Assembly (NCBI RefSeq): GCF_001638985.1
Contig: NW_017265157.1
Span: 1 to 64,000 of the forward strand
Reading direction: 5' to 3'
From: Phycomyces blakesleeanus NRRL 1555(-)
Lineage: Eukaryota; Mucoromycota; Mucoromycetes; Mucorales; Phycomycetaceae
DNA length: 64,000 nucleotides
Positions 55,601 through 64,000 of the stretch are shown here, piece after piece. Below the pieces are notes generated by a model that was not told the DNA's origin, made no database searches, and was given only the letters and a program-made list of their open reading frames with translations. Numbering within the stretch: the stretch's first letter is position 1; each line of letters begins with the position of its first letter. Made by a program: the position numbers and the translations under genes.

Positions 55601-55979
55601 CATGTGTTAAAGGAATGGAAGAGAGTACATGTAGGACATCATGAGTGGGCATATTTGGTGGAAGATATAAGCATACAATTCTGAGTGAGCCAATTTTGAC
55701 AGCCATAGCATATTTGGAGGGCATAGGTATTTGAGTGACAGCATAAGGACAGTGAGGTGATATGAGAACAGAAACACCCATAGAGCCCCTATAGGTGCCA
55801 GCTACAGGAGAACCATACAAGTGGATTTGTGACCATGATGTGGGAAGACGTGAGGGAGAGAGAAGCCATGTTTCTGTAATGAAGAGCATATGTAAGGACT
55901 GACAGTGTTGAAGGGTATCATGAATGGCTCTGGGTTGCAGGCCATTGGCATTCCATAATCCGATATTGAGATTACTCAT
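52656..55979 (-). CDS. LINE-3 ORF2: endonuclease-reverse transcriptase
   Basis: It has 1107 residues and differs from LINE-2 ORF2 at only a small number of positions (for example GLWNANG for GLWNVNG and RPRRGALDQ for RPRHGALNQ). All endonuclease and RT motifs (E36, GDFNAR, SDH, FADD) and the CCHHC cluster are present, so the enzyme could be active. At positions where LINE-2 is odd (V11, H565, N569), LINE-3 agrees with LINE-4. Confidence 0.95.
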   Translation of the reverse strand: MSNLNIGLWNANGLQPRAIHDTLQHCQSLHMLFITETWLLSPSRLPTSWSQIHLYGSPVAGTYRGSMGVSVLISPHCPYAVTQIPMPSKYAMAVKIGSLRIVCLYLPPNMPTHDVLHVLSSIPLTHDTILCGDFNARLGSVTGDYASNSRGLALCSWIEERSLSVVNTDLAPCIPTYISFQNNYEISSIIDLFITNMTLIHPSLHIATDLSLGSDHRLLSLSFTYDLQHSTNMPPPLCKTWNLSRLNEPDVHALYAHTFNQNSTSLLSTLQDIVQNPPLTRPNIDAITDEFNSLIYDSLNSSIGHRPSRPNHWKSFWNVALQTAADRRNQCYKKWRLAIGIDKVVWWTKHKHAQAEFRSQVQQAKRQSWHVFCQSMERDFSKATSKIKQLKRRRQPQHTFQHDNGPAVAAATMCDYLATVYSGHILPATRPPVPTTTYNSVPFASDDSPFTSPIVEEFMQFMPNRKAPGPDHIRAEMLKSVKTHVSPILALLFTVCWQWSYVPSLWRQAQVFPIFKKGSPTDPANYRPISLTSVLRKLFEMCIAPQLHKYSPPLDVAQGGFRPRRGALDQALCLHDLMKAYYHRHKHYPVVAFLDIKAAYDTVDRRIIWHALQQRGTPPALLGLLVNMFDNVSISVLLDNLSSHSFSPATGVLQGSVLSPHLYSIYINSLPPLLRTVAHSQTTTHVPSPSPTSLDAYNALLAPSGVDGFGHIHFLTPINSLLFADDVAIFGSLSDVQAMLDLAADHSLTLGYRWSPTKCEVIYPKTRASSPVPLLLYGQVLPATDLFIYLGVPFANKGISSKSIATHRRSGTLATMATLNSVGACRSGFSLLLSSRLYKTFVRPKFEYGLAISTLLKQDIKVLESIQDKCLRMIVGGHATSSTIVLKHICNLPSMKFRADVLIAKFCIRSRFLPAQCLLSLLHHHHTIYSSLASLGKTNLLSHLPPTLKLQSPSAVKNHFESIREAGFTTFLQSNTQVLIQACRPVLGVDPILFLPASRVERGRLIRWRMGWLPGKPKECPCGSDHTSRRHLLDCPLVPVALFEQLPQSDYDQIHRIDFAITSLPLSSQEPRPAYWIPLLTILWHIDVICNPDGDYSHETEHGALWI

Positions 55980-57067
55980 TCAGACATAGTGACTGATGAG
56001 CTGCGCTGACGTTTGAACAAAGACCCGCCAGTGGCATTGGTAAGAGTAGTACGTGTTGGTATTTTATCTTCACTGATCCACCCTTCCTCACAAAAGAAGT
56101 GACCAACTGGGATAGCAACGTGTGGGCGCAAGAACTGAAGGGCTTGGAGACATCTATCGTGGTGAAGCATGGCAGCAGTGTTGGCAAGTTCATGAGTGGA
56201 CAGAGATGCATACTTGGGATCAGCAACATTATCAGGGTCAAGTGGATCAAATGCGTCCAAAATCTCAACGGAAGCAGTTGTCAGTTTGGCCTTAAATGTA
56301 TCAGCATACTGGACATGAACAAGGATGCCAATGACACCTCTTGCTGGGAAGTTAATGTCCAAAAGTCGAGAAGAATCCACACCAAGAGTGCGGAGAGAGG
56401 AACGGACTTCTTTGTGCTTAAGGCGTCTTGATCTTGGAATATAAACATATTCATAACCCGAAGGACCAGAGGGAAGAGCAAACATACGGACAGAAGCTGC
56501 AATTCGGCGAGCAGAGGGAACAGTAGGCACTTTTGGTGCAATTGCAGGAAGAGAAACACTGGCTTTACTAGCCCAAGTGGAGGCTTCCAGACCTGATTCT
56601 TTGTTGTTGATATGAGGATCTACCGCGCCGGCTGAGTTCGAAAGTGAAATTTCTGAAAAGTTTTTTTCAGGTGTACTCTGAGATCCTAATTGCTTCTGCA
56701 GATTAGCAATTGTTGTTCTAGCATGGTCTAATTCAGTGGTTAGTCTTGCATTCTCTGCTGCAAGTTGCTCCAACTGGTCAGTTCTGTTTTGCACATTCAT
56801 GATTTGTGCCTGCAATGTCGTCAGGAATGAGGTAAGCTCGGTTGGTAATCCCTGCATGTTGCCGATTTGCAAATTGGCCATTGGGATTGAGAATGCAGAT
56901 GGCGTGATGTTGTCTAATTGAGCTGAAATTTTTTTTGCTGACAGCTGGGATACCAAGGACAAGGACTGCACTACTTTTGGCAATGGGAGGTACGTTTTTC
57001 GTGATGGATGTATCGTTTTGCGTAAAGATGTTGATGGATGGATACACTTTATATGTGGATTCGTCAA
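55976..57067 (-). CDS. LINE-3 ORF1 protein
   Basis: The 363-residue frame is collinear with LINE-2 ORF1; the alternative internal start is at 56881. It has the coiled coil (LEQLAAENARLTTEL) and the conserved C-terminal domain. Differences from LINE-2 concentrate in the linker between them (PHINNKESG for APDKNKEPG). It ends in the ATGA overlap with ORF2 (55976-55979). Confidence 0.9.
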   Translation of the reverse strand: MTNPHIKCIHPSTSLRKTIHPSRKTYLPLPKVVQSLSLVSQLSAKKISAQLDNITPSAFSIPMANLQIGNMQGLPTELTSFLTTLQAQIMNVQNRTDQLEQLAAENARLTTELDHARTTIANLQKQLGSQSTPEKNFSEISLSNSAGAVDPHINNKESGLEASTWASKASVSLPAIAPKVPTVPSARRIAASVRMFALPSGPSGYEYVYIPRSRRLKHKEVRSSLRTLGVDSSRLLDINFPARGVIGILVHVQYADTFKAKLTTASVEILDAFDPLDPDNVADPKYASLSTHELANTAAMLHHDRCLQALQFLRPHVAIPVGHFFCEEGWISEDKIPTRTTLTNATGGSLFKRQRSSSVTMSE

Positions 57068-57438
57068 AAATAAAATCTTGAAACCAGGTAAATAAAATGC
57101 TTAAGCGAAAGAGCAGTGGGGGATGTAGCTCAGGTTAAAGATTATTTTTATTAAGGAGATATCGCTGGCGATCTATAGATCATATAGCCTCCCAAGTACA
57201 AAAGAAAAAGAAAAAAAAAAGTCCAAAAGGATCACAAAAGACAAAAAAATGAATAGAAGAAGAGAAATAAACAATACTAAGCTAAAAGACTGAACCTGCT
57301 CTCCACTTTGCAGCTGTGTAAAAAGTTGTAACAGTGAAAGGGAGGAGACAGAATTGCAGATCTAGAAACCTTTCATGAATGAGAAGACAAAAATAAGAAG
57401 AAAAGAAGTAAAAGAAAACAGATATTAAATTATTAGAG

Positions 57439-60400
57439 CTAGTGCCAGAGAGAACCATGATCGGTTTCATGTGTGTAGTTGCCATTAGGATTGCATAGCA
57501 TGTCAATATGCCATAGTATTGTAAGAAGAGCTTTCCAATATAGAGGGCTTGGATGTGTAGACGAGATTGGTAGTGCTGATATAGCAAAGTCAATGATGTT
57601 GTCTTCATCTGTGGGTGGTGCTGGAAGTTGAGAGAACAGCTGAGATGGGATTGTGATGCAGAATTGGAGATGGCGTCTTGAAGTATGATCAAAGCCACAT
57701 GCACACTCCTTTGGCTTACCAGGCAACCAGCCCATTCTCCAACGTACTAGACGGCCACGTTCTATGCGTGTAGCAGGAAGAAACAATACAGGATCAACTT
57801 CAAGAAGAGGGCGGCAAGCTTGGATGAGAATCTTAGTGTTGGTGAGACGAAAGTGAGCAAACTTTTCTTGTCTAAAAGACTCAAAGTGCTTGGATAGTTT
57901 TATGCGGCTGGAGCAATTAAGATCAGGGGGAATGCTGGCAAAAAGAGGGTTTGTGTGAAGAGTGGATAGTGTTGATGCTTGGAGATGATGAGAATGGAGC
58001 AGAGAGAGAAGACAACCAGAAGGAAGAGTGTGTGCCCGAAGACAAAATTTTGTTTTGAGAATGTCAACGCGAAAAGCCATACTGGGCAGGTTGCAGATAT
58101 GTTTCAAGACTGCAGTAGATGAAGTTGCATGGCCACCAACAATCATTCGCAAGCATTTATCTTGAATTTTCTCTAGAAGTAAAACATCTTTTTGCAAAAG
58201 ACATGTGATTGCAAGACCATACTCGAATTTTGGTCGTATAAAGGTTTTGAACAGACGTGAACTTAAGAGCAAACTGAAACCAGATCTACATGCACCAACA
58301 GCAGTAAGAGTTGCCATAGCAGCCAATGCTCCAGAACGACGATGAGTGACAACAGACGGTCCAAAGATGCCTTTGTTACAGAAAGGTATACCCAAGTATA
58401 TAAACTCATTTACTGCAGGAAGCAACTCGCCATACAGAGAGATAGTAGAACGTGGTAAAGATCGTGAAGGAGGATAGAGTACAGCACATTTTGAAGGACT
58501 CCAACGGTAGCCAAGCTGGAAGGAGTGTTGGGCAGCAAGGTCAAGCATACTCTGAACATCAGTGACAGAGCCAAAGATAGCAACATCATCAGCAAAAAGA
58601 AGACTGTTAATGGCAGTAGGCAAGTGAATGTGTTGAAAGTCATTCACATCTGATGGGGCAAGAAGAGAATTGTAAGCATCCAATGAGGAAGGAGAGGTTG
58701 ATGGGATATGTGTTGAGGTGAGTGGTGATGCAACTGTGCGGAGTATTGGTGGCAGGGAGTTGATATAGATTGAATACAAATGTGGACTGAGAACGGAACC
58801 TTGAAGGACGCCTGTGGTGGGAGAAAAAGAATGAGAAGAGAAGTTGCCAAGAAGAACAGATATAGAGACATTATCAAACATATTGACAAGAAGTCCAAGT
58901 AAAGCTGGTGGTGTGTGACGTCTAGCAAGAGCATCCCAAATGACTCGTCGGTCTACTGTATCATAAGCTGCCTTTATGTCTAAGAATGCAACAACAGGAT
59001 AATGGTGATGGCGGTGGAAGTGTGCTTTCATGAGGTCATGCAGACAGAGAGCTTGGTCCATGGCACCACGTCTAGGACGGAAACCACCCTGAGCAACATC
59101 CAGAGGAGGGGAAAACTTGTGAAGCACTGGAGAAATACACATTTCCATCAGTTTCCGCACAACAGAAGTTAGTGAAATAGGTCGATAGTTAGCAGCAATT
59201 GATGGATCTCCCTTTTTGTAAATGGGAAAAACTTGAGCCTGACGCCAAATAACAGGTACATATGACCATTGCCAACAGATGGTGAACAAGAGTGAGAGTA
59301 GTGGAGCAATTTGTGGTCGAATTACTTTCAACATTTCTGCTCTGATGTGATCTGGGCCTGGTGCCTTGCGGTTAGGCATAAATTGCATGCATCCCTCTAC
59401 CACTGAAGAAACAAATGGCGAGTTGGCAGAGGCAAAAGGCAGACTAGTACTGTGAAGAGGAGGAGGAGGACGCTGATCTGGGAGGATACTGCCACTGTAT
59501 ACAGATGCAAGATGCTCACACATAATTGTTGCTGCTGTTGCTGGTCCATCACTATGTTGAAACATGTGCTGAGACTGCCGTCGGCGTTTGAGTAGCTTGA
59601 TCTTTGATGTTGCTTTGGAAAAGTCTTGTTCCATTGATTTGCAGAAAGCATGCCATGATTGGCGCTTAGATGATTGCACTTGATGTCGGAATTCTGCCTG
59701 CGCTTTGAGATGCTTATCCCACCAATGAATTCTGTCTATACCACATGCACGGCGCCATTTCTTGTAGCAGAAATTGCGGTGCTCTGCAGCTGCTTGAAGT
59801 ACTGGATTCCAGAATTTTTTCCAGTGGGAAGGACGGGGAGGACGGTTGCCAATTGAGCTACTTAAAGAATTATAAATGAGTGAGTTGAATTCATCAGTTA
59901 GTGCATCAATTGGTGGACGTGAGGAAGGAGGGTGTTCAAAGGTCGATTGCAAAGTGGATTTGAGGTTGGTGGAATTAGTGACAAATGTGTGGGCATATAG
60001 TTTGAGAACATCAGGTTCTTGAAGACGTGAGAGGTTCCATGTTTTGCGAGATGGTGGTGGTGCATGTGATGTTGGATTGATGGCATATGTAAATGAAAGT
60101 GAAAGCAGACGGTGGTCAGAGTTGAGTGAGAGGTCGGTATGAATGTTGAGAGTGGCATTGGTGAGGGACATATTAGTGATAAACAGATCAATGATACTGC
60201 TTATCTCCACATTTTGGCGGAATGAAATGAATGTAGGTATGCATGGTGAGAGCTGGCCATTGACAACAGTAAGAGCACGTTCTTCTAACCATTGACAAAG
60301 AGCAAGACCTCGAGTGTTAGTAGCATAGTCACCAGTAAGTGAACCCAAACGTGAATTAAAATCGCCGCAGATAATAGTGTCATTGGTCAAAGGAATGGAT

Positions 60401-60759
60401 GAGAGAACTGCAAGAGCATCATGGGTGGACATAGAGGGTGGTAAGTACAGGCATACAATTCTGAGGGAACCAATCTTGATGGCTAAAGCATAATTAGATG
60501 ACATAGGAATCTGAGTGACAGGATAAGGACAAGATAGAGAAATAAGAACAGAAACACCCATAGAACCTCTGTAGTTGCCAGCTACAGGTGAACCATAAAG
60601 ATGAATCTGGGACCAAGAAGTGGGGAGACGAGATGGGGGAAGAAGCCATGTTTCAGTGATAAAAAGCATATGTAGAGAGTGACAGTGTTGAAGAACATCA
60701 TAAATTGCACGAGGCTGCAGACCATTAGCATTCCAAAGTCCTAATGAGATTTCACTCAT
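57439..60759 (-). CDS. LINE-4 ORF2: endonuclease-reverse transcriptase
   Basis: It has 1106 residues. Landmarks are ISLGLWNANG, FITETWLLPP, CGDFNSRLGS, NSDHRLLS, NRKAPGPDHIR, NYRPISLTSV, FLDIKAAYDTV, GVLQGSVLSP, LLFADDVAIFGS and a C-terminal CACGFDHTSRRHLQFC cluster. Every catalytic motif of the family-A enzymes is kept although the linkers differ, which indicates long-term selection in two lineages. No stop or frameshift is present. It overlaps ORF1 by ATGA (60756-60759). Confidence 0.95.
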   Translation of the reverse strand: MSEISLGLWNANGLQPRAIYDVLQHCHSLHMLFITETWLLPPSRLPTSWSQIHLYGSPVAGNYRGSMGVSVLISLSCPYPVTQIPMSSNYALAIKIGSLRIVCLYLPPSMSTHDALAVLSSIPLTNDTIICGDFNSRLGSLTGDYATNTRGLALCQWLEERALTVVNGQLSPCIPTFISFRQNVEISSIIDLFITNMSLTNATLNIHTDLSLNSDHRLLSLSFTYAINPTSHAPPPSRKTWNLSRLQEPDVLKLYAHTFVTNSTNLKSTLQSTFEHPPSSRPPIDALTDEFNSLIYNSLSSSIGNRPPRPSHWKKFWNPVLQAAAEHRNFCYKKWRRACGIDRIHWWDKHLKAQAEFRHQVQSSKRQSWHAFCKSMEQDFSKATSKIKLLKRRRQSQHMFQHSDGPATAATIMCEHLASVYSGSILPDQRPPPPLHSTSLPFASANSPFVSSVVEGCMQFMPNRKAPGPDHIRAEMLKVIRPQIAPLLSLLFTICWQWSYVPVIWRQAQVFPIYKKGDPSIAANYRPISLTSVVRKLMEMCISPVLHKFSPPLDVAQGGFRPRRGAMDQALCLHDLMKAHFHRHHHYPVVAFLDIKAAYDTVDRRVIWDALARRHTPPALLGLLVNMFDNVSISVLLGNFSSHSFSPTTGVLQGSVLSPHLYSIYINSLPPILRTVASPLTSTHIPSTSPSSLDAYNSLLAPSDVNDFQHIHLPTAINSLLFADDVAIFGSVTDVQSMLDLAAQHSFQLGYRWSPSKCAVLYPPSRSLPRSTISLYGELLPAVNEFIYLGIPFCNKGIFGPSVVTHRRSGALAAMATLTAVGACRSGFSLLLSSRLFKTFIRPKFEYGLAITCLLQKDVLLLEKIQDKCLRMIVGGHATSSTAVLKHICNLPSMAFRVDILKTKFCLRAHTLPSGCLLSLLHSHHLQASTLSTLHTNPLFASIPPDLNCSSRIKLSKHFESFRQEKFAHFRLTNTKILIQACRPLLEVDPVLFLPATRIERGRLVRWRMGWLPGKPKECACGFDHTSRRHLQFCITIPSQLFSQLPAPPTDEDNIIDFAISALPISSTHPSPLYWKALLTILWHIDMLCNPNGNYTHETDHGSLWH

Positions 60760-61823
60760 TCAGACATTGCAACAGAGGTACGACGAGATGGTGATTGGAA
60801 ATCATGAATACCAGCACCAGGACCAGAAACAGAATGGACAGGAATATCTTCCTTAGAGATCCAGCCTTGATCACAAAAGAAATGACCAACAGGAACAGCA
60901 ACATGAGGACGAAGGTACTTGAGAGCCTTCATACAACGATCAGAATGAAGTTCAGCAGCAACTTCTTCTAGCTCTGAATCAGAAAGAGACTTATATTTGG
61001 GATCTGCAATGTTTTTGGGATCCAAAGGGTCAAACGCATCTAAGATCTCAATGGCAACTGTGGTCAGAGTGGTCTGGAATTTCTCAGCATACTGGTTGTG
61101 AACTAGGATGCCAACTACATCCTTGGCAGGAAAATTGATATCCAAGATGCGGCCAGTATCAACACCAAGTGTTTTCAAAGAGTTGCGCACTTCTCTATGT
61201 GTGAGACGACGTGAACGTGGGATATACACATATTGATATCCTTTGGGACCAGTGGGAATGGCAAACATTCTAGCAGAAGCAGCAACCTGGCGAACAGAAG
61301 GAGGTCTTGGAGTCTTGCAAACAGAAAGAGCAGTAGGAACAACAACAGAGTTGTGAGCAGCAGCAGCAGTTGTAGCCCATGTAGAAGCCTCAGTGCCAGG
61401 CTCCTTGGGTGTGGTTGGTGCAGATGATGTTGATGCATTTGTTGTAATTTGGCAATTGCCCTGAGATGCTAATTGAGATCTGAGATCAGCAATTAGCTTT
61501 TCCACATTAACTAATTGAGCAGTTAATCTAGCATTAGTTGCGGCAAGAGATTCAAGTTCATTGGTACGTTGTTGTAGTGACATGAATTGGGCCTGCATGT
61601 TCCCCAGAAATGAGGCGAGATCGGGTGACATTCCCTGCATGACAGAGGATGGCAGCAATGTTGACATTTGAGATCGCAAAAATGAAGAGTTGTCGGAATC
61701 GGCTGAAATTTTTTCTGCTGATAGATAAGGCAACAGTGGTAATGGATGCAATGTTTTTGACAATGGATGTAACGTTTTGAACAAGATGTAGGACGGATTG
61801 ATGAAGCTTTTGTATGGATGCAA
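60756..61823 (-). CDS. LINE-4 ORF1 protein
   Basis: The 355-residue frame has an internal ATG at 61667 (MSTLLPSSVMQGM) that aligns with the internal start of family A. The coiled coil (LESLAATNARLTAQL) is followed by an Ala/Thr/Ser-rich linker, then YVYIPRSRRLTHREV, LGVDTGRILDINFPAKD and FDPLDPKNIADPKY. The C-terminal domain is better conserved with family A than the N-terminal part. Confidence 0.9.
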   Translation of the reverse strand: MHPYKSFINPSYILFKTLHPLSKTLHPLPLLPYLSAEKISADSDNSSFLRSQMSTLLPSSVMQGMSPDLASFLGNMQAQFMSLQQRTNELESLAATNARLTAQLVNVEKLIADLRSQLASQGNCQITTNASTSSAPTTPKEPGTEASTWATTAAAAHNSVVVPTALSVCKTPRPPSVRQVAASARMFAIPTGPKGYQYVYIPRSRRLTHREVRNSLKTLGVDTGRILDINFPAKDVVGILVHNQYAEKFQTTLTTVAIEILDAFDPLDPKNIADPKYKSLSDSELEEVAAELHSDRCMKALKYLRPHVAVPVGHFFCDQGWISKEDIPVHSVSGPGAGIHDFQSPSRRTSVAMSE

Positions 61824-61873
61824 CCAATTTTTGTTATGTCTTGTGTAACAGTAGCTTACGTGAAAGAGAGATC

Positions 61874-64000
61874 GGGGATGTAGCTCAGGTTAAAGATTAT
61901 ATTTTATTAAAGGAGATATTGCTGGCGATCTATAGATCATATAGCCTCCAAAGTACAAAAAGAAGATATAAAAAAGTCCCAAGGGATCACAAAAGACAAA
62001 AAAAAGAGAGGGGAAAGAGAAGATCAAATCATACTAGCTTCAATGGCTGAATCTGCTCTCCACTTTGCAGCTGTGAAAATAGTTGTAACAGTGAAAGGGA
62101 GGAGACAGAATTGCAGAACAAAGAACTTTTCAGACAGCAAAGGACAAAAGAGAAAGAAGAGAGATAAAGGGAGTAAAGAACAATGAAAAGTGAAGAGCTA
62201 TGAAAGAAAAGAAAAAGTCTAAATTATATCCAAAGAGCACCATGTTCAGTCTCATGTGAATAGTCACCATCAGGATTACATATAACATCTATGTGCCAGA
62301 GAATAGTCAGCAGTGGTATCCAGTAAGCAGGTCGCGGTTCTTGAGATGACAAAGGCAAGGATGTGATGGCAAAATCAATTCTGTGTATCTGATCTTGGTC
62401 AGGTTGAGGCAACTGTTCAAATAGTGCCATAGGAACAAGTGGGCAATCCAACAAATGGCGGCGTGAGGTGTGATCTGATCCACAAGGACATTCCTTTGGT
62501 TTGCCTGGTAACCACCCCATTCTCCAACGAATCAAACGGCTACGTTCCACACGTGAGGCTGGCAAAAACAAGATTGGATCAACTCCAAGAACTGGGCGGC
62601 ATGCTTGAATGAGAACTTGCGTATTAGACTGGAGAAAGGTTGCAAATCCAGCTTCTCTAATGCTTTCAAAATGATTTTTTACAGCACTAGGGCTTCGAAG
62701 TTTGAGTGTTGGAGGGAGATTGGACAGAAGACGGGTTTTTCCCAAGGAGACAAGTGAAGAATAGACGGTATGATGACGGTGCAAAAGAGACAGAAGGCAC
62801 TGGGCTGGCAAAAAGCGTGATCTTATACAGAACTTGGCCATAAGAGCATCGGCACGAAACTTCATACTTGGCAGATTGCAGATGTGCTTTAACACAATTG
62901 TAGAGGACGTGGCATGCCCCCCAACAATCATGCGAAGACACTTATCTTGAATGGACTCCAGCACTTTGATATCTTGCTTCAGTAGAGTGGAGATTGCCAA
63001 ACCATATTCAAACTTTGGGCGGACAAAGGTCTTATACAATCGTGAACTGAGCAGCAGAGAAAAACCAGAACGACAAGCACCAACAGAGTTTAGGGTTGCC
63101 ATTGTAGCGAGTGTACCAGAACGTCTATGAGTGGCAATGGACTTGGAAGAAATACCCTTATTGGCAAAAGGAACACCCAGATAAATAAACAGGTCAGTGG
63201 CAGGGAGAACTTGACCATATAAAAGAAGAGAAACTGGCGAGCTTGCACGTGTTTTGGGATATATAACTTCACATTTGGTGGGGCTCCATCGATATCCAAG
63301 AGTAAGAGAGTGGTCTGCAGCAAGGTCTAGCATGGCCTGAACGTCTGAAAGAGAACCAAAAATAGCTACATCGTCGGCAAAGAGCAGAGAATTGATGGGT
63401 GTTGAGAAATGAATATGTCCAAAGCCATCTACACCTGAAGGAGCAAGAAGAGCATTATATGCATCCAATGAGGTAGGAGAGGGTGATGGAACATGGGTTG
63501 TAGTTTGTGAGTGAGCAACTGTGCGGAGCAATGGGGGCAGGGAGTTGATATATATTGAATACAGATGTGGACTGAGGACAGAACCTTGGAGAACCCCAGT
63601 GGCAGGTGAGAACGAGTGTGAAGAAAAGTTACCCAAAAGGACACAGATAGAGACATTGTCAAACATGTTAACCAAGAGACCCAAAAGTGCCGGTGGAGTG
63701 CAACGTTTTTGTAAAGCATGCCAGATGATTCGTCGATCCACTGTATCATAGGCAGCCTTGATATCCAGAAATGCAACAACAGGGTAGTGCTTATGACGGT
63801 GATAATAGGCTTTCATCAGATCATGGAGACAGAGAGCTTGATCCAAAGCACCACGGCGAGGACGAAAACCACCTTGAGCCACATCCAAAGGAGGAGAGTA
63901 CTTGTGCAACTGGGGGGCTATACACATCTCAAAAAGCTTACGCAGTACAGAGGTCAAGGAGATTGGTCGGTAGTTTGCCGGGTCAGTTGGACTACCCTTC
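61874..64000 (-). mobile_element. LINE-5: 3' part of a family-A non-LTR retrotransposon
   Basis: It starts with the shared tail GGGGATGTAGCTCAGG at its 3' end and runs off the window inside the reverse transcriptase. Its 3' UTR type equals that of LINE-3. It continues the head-to-tail chain to the right. Confidence 0.9.
62224..64000 (-). CDS. LINE-5 ORF2, C-terminal part (runs off the window)
   Basis: The frame is open from the window edge (KGSPTDPANYRPIS encoded at 63957-63998) to the stop at 62224, about 590 codons. It keeps FLDIKAAYD, GVLQGSVLSP, LLFADDVAIFGS and the CPCGSDHTSRRHLLDC cluster. It is family A with more substitutions than separate LINE-2 from LINE-3 (for example QKRCTPPALLG and ISVCVLLGNF-like changes). 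The endonuclease half lies outside the window. Confidence 0.92.
   Translation of the reverse strand, partial: KGSPTDPANYRPISLTSVLRKLFEMCIAPQLHKYSPPLDVAQGGFRPRRGALDQALCLHDLMKAYYHRHKHYPVVAFLDIKAAYDTVDRRIIWHALQKRCTPPALLGLLVNMFDNVSICVLLGNFSSHSFSPATGVLQGSVLSPHLYSIYINSLPPLLRTVAHSQTTTHVPSPSPTSLDAYNALLAPSGVDGFGHIHFSTPINSLLFADDVAIFGSLSDVQAMLDLAADHSLTLGYRWSPTKCEVIYPKTRASSPVSLLLYGQVLPATDLFIYLGVPFANKGISSKSIATHRRSGTLATMATLNSVGACRSGFSLLLSSRLYKTFVRPKFEYGLAISTLLKQDIKVLESIQDKCLRMIVGGHATSSTIVLKHICNLPSMKFRADALMAKFCIRSRFLPAQCLLSLLHRHHTVYSSLVSLGKTRLLSNLPPTLKLRSPSAVKNHFESIREAGFATFLQSNTQVLIQACRPVLGVDPILFLPASRVERSRLIRWRMGWLPGKPKECPCGSDHTSRRHLLDCPLVPMALFEQLPQPDQDQIHRIDFAITSLPLSSQEPRPAYWIPLLTILWHIDVICNPDGDYSHETEHGALWI

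Larger units (their letters stand above)
52306..57117 (-). mobile_element. LINE-3: full-length non-LTR retrotransposon (family A)
   Basis: The 4812-bp element is very close to LINE-2 in both ORFs and at the 5' end (ACTGCTCTTTCGCTTAAGC), but has the other 3' UTR type, shared with LINE-5 and the truncated copy. Its 5' end joins the LINE-4 tail directly at GGGGGATGTAG (57118). Both ORFs are open. Confidence 0.93.
57118..61873 (-). mobile_element. LINE-4: full-length non-LTR retrotransposon (family B)
   Basis: The 4756-bp element has the same architecture as family A but is visibly diverged across both ORFs. The 5' end reads GATCTCTCTTTCACGTAAGC, sharing CTCTTTCRC-TAAGC with family A. The 3' terminal 200 bp is almost the same as that of LINE-2. 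It joins LINE-5's tail at GGGGATGTAG (61874). Confidence 0.93.

Overview
This window is a stack of transposable elements from an AT-rich eukaryotic nuclear genome. It has short GT-AG introns (about 60-80 nt), a chromodomain Ty3/gypsy element, PIF/Harbinger, MULE, Tc1/mariner and CACTA-like DNA transposons, and two-ORF non-LTR retrotransposons. This mix, with the compact introns, fits an early-diverging fungus (a Mucoromycota-type genome is my best guess). That is inference, as no species marker is present. The only host gene seen clearly is one tRNA-Asn(GTT) at 9875-9947. A possible 34-codon gene tail lies at 1-105.

Left third (1-21468): a complete Ty3/gypsy chromovirus (673-6833) has identical 532-bp LTRs and a 5-bp duplication AAAGT. 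A decayed MULE (7076-9639) has 89-bp terminal inverted repeats and a 10-bp duplication. The tRNA gene follows. Next come nested solo LTRs with 4-bp duplications and a small TA-flanked MITE (9985-11238), a two-gene PIF/Harbinger element (11251-15055), an LTR fragment split by a 1.1-kb CACTG-ended element (15208-16340), a solo copy of the chromovirus LTR (16833-17364, duplication ATATG), and the left part of a second PIF/Harbinger element (18725-21468).

Middle (21469-45861): one old CACTA-like transposon (CACTA-1) is opened by four later insertions: Tc1-a (25500-26844), CACTA-2 (26850-34403, duplication TAA), CACTA-3 (35342-42949, duplication TTT) and Tc1-b (43632-44979). Removing them rejoins CACTA-1 sequence that lines up with CACTA-2. 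CACTA-2 looks intact: a seven-exon, 919-codon Tnp2-like transposase on the minus strand and a four-exon, 271-codon second protein of unrecognised family on the plus strand. CACTA-1 and CACTA-3 carry decayed versions of both kinds of gene.

Right third (46262-64000): non-LTR retrotransposons, all on the minus strand, are joined head to tail. Each 5' end, complete or truncated, abuts the 3' end of the next copy at the same sequence, GGGGATGTAGCTCAGG, which resembles the first bases of a tRNA-Ala gene. Three full-length copies carry ORF1 (coiled coil plus a conserved domain) and ORF2 (APE-type endonuclease, reverse transcriptase, C-terminal CCHHC cluster), overlapping by the 4 nt ATGA. This chain, which suggests self-targeting through a tRNA-like tail, is the most unusual feature of the window.

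Across the decayed DNA transposons, most in-frame stops are TGA or TAG. Where two copies can be compared directly, most differ by C:G to T:A transitions.
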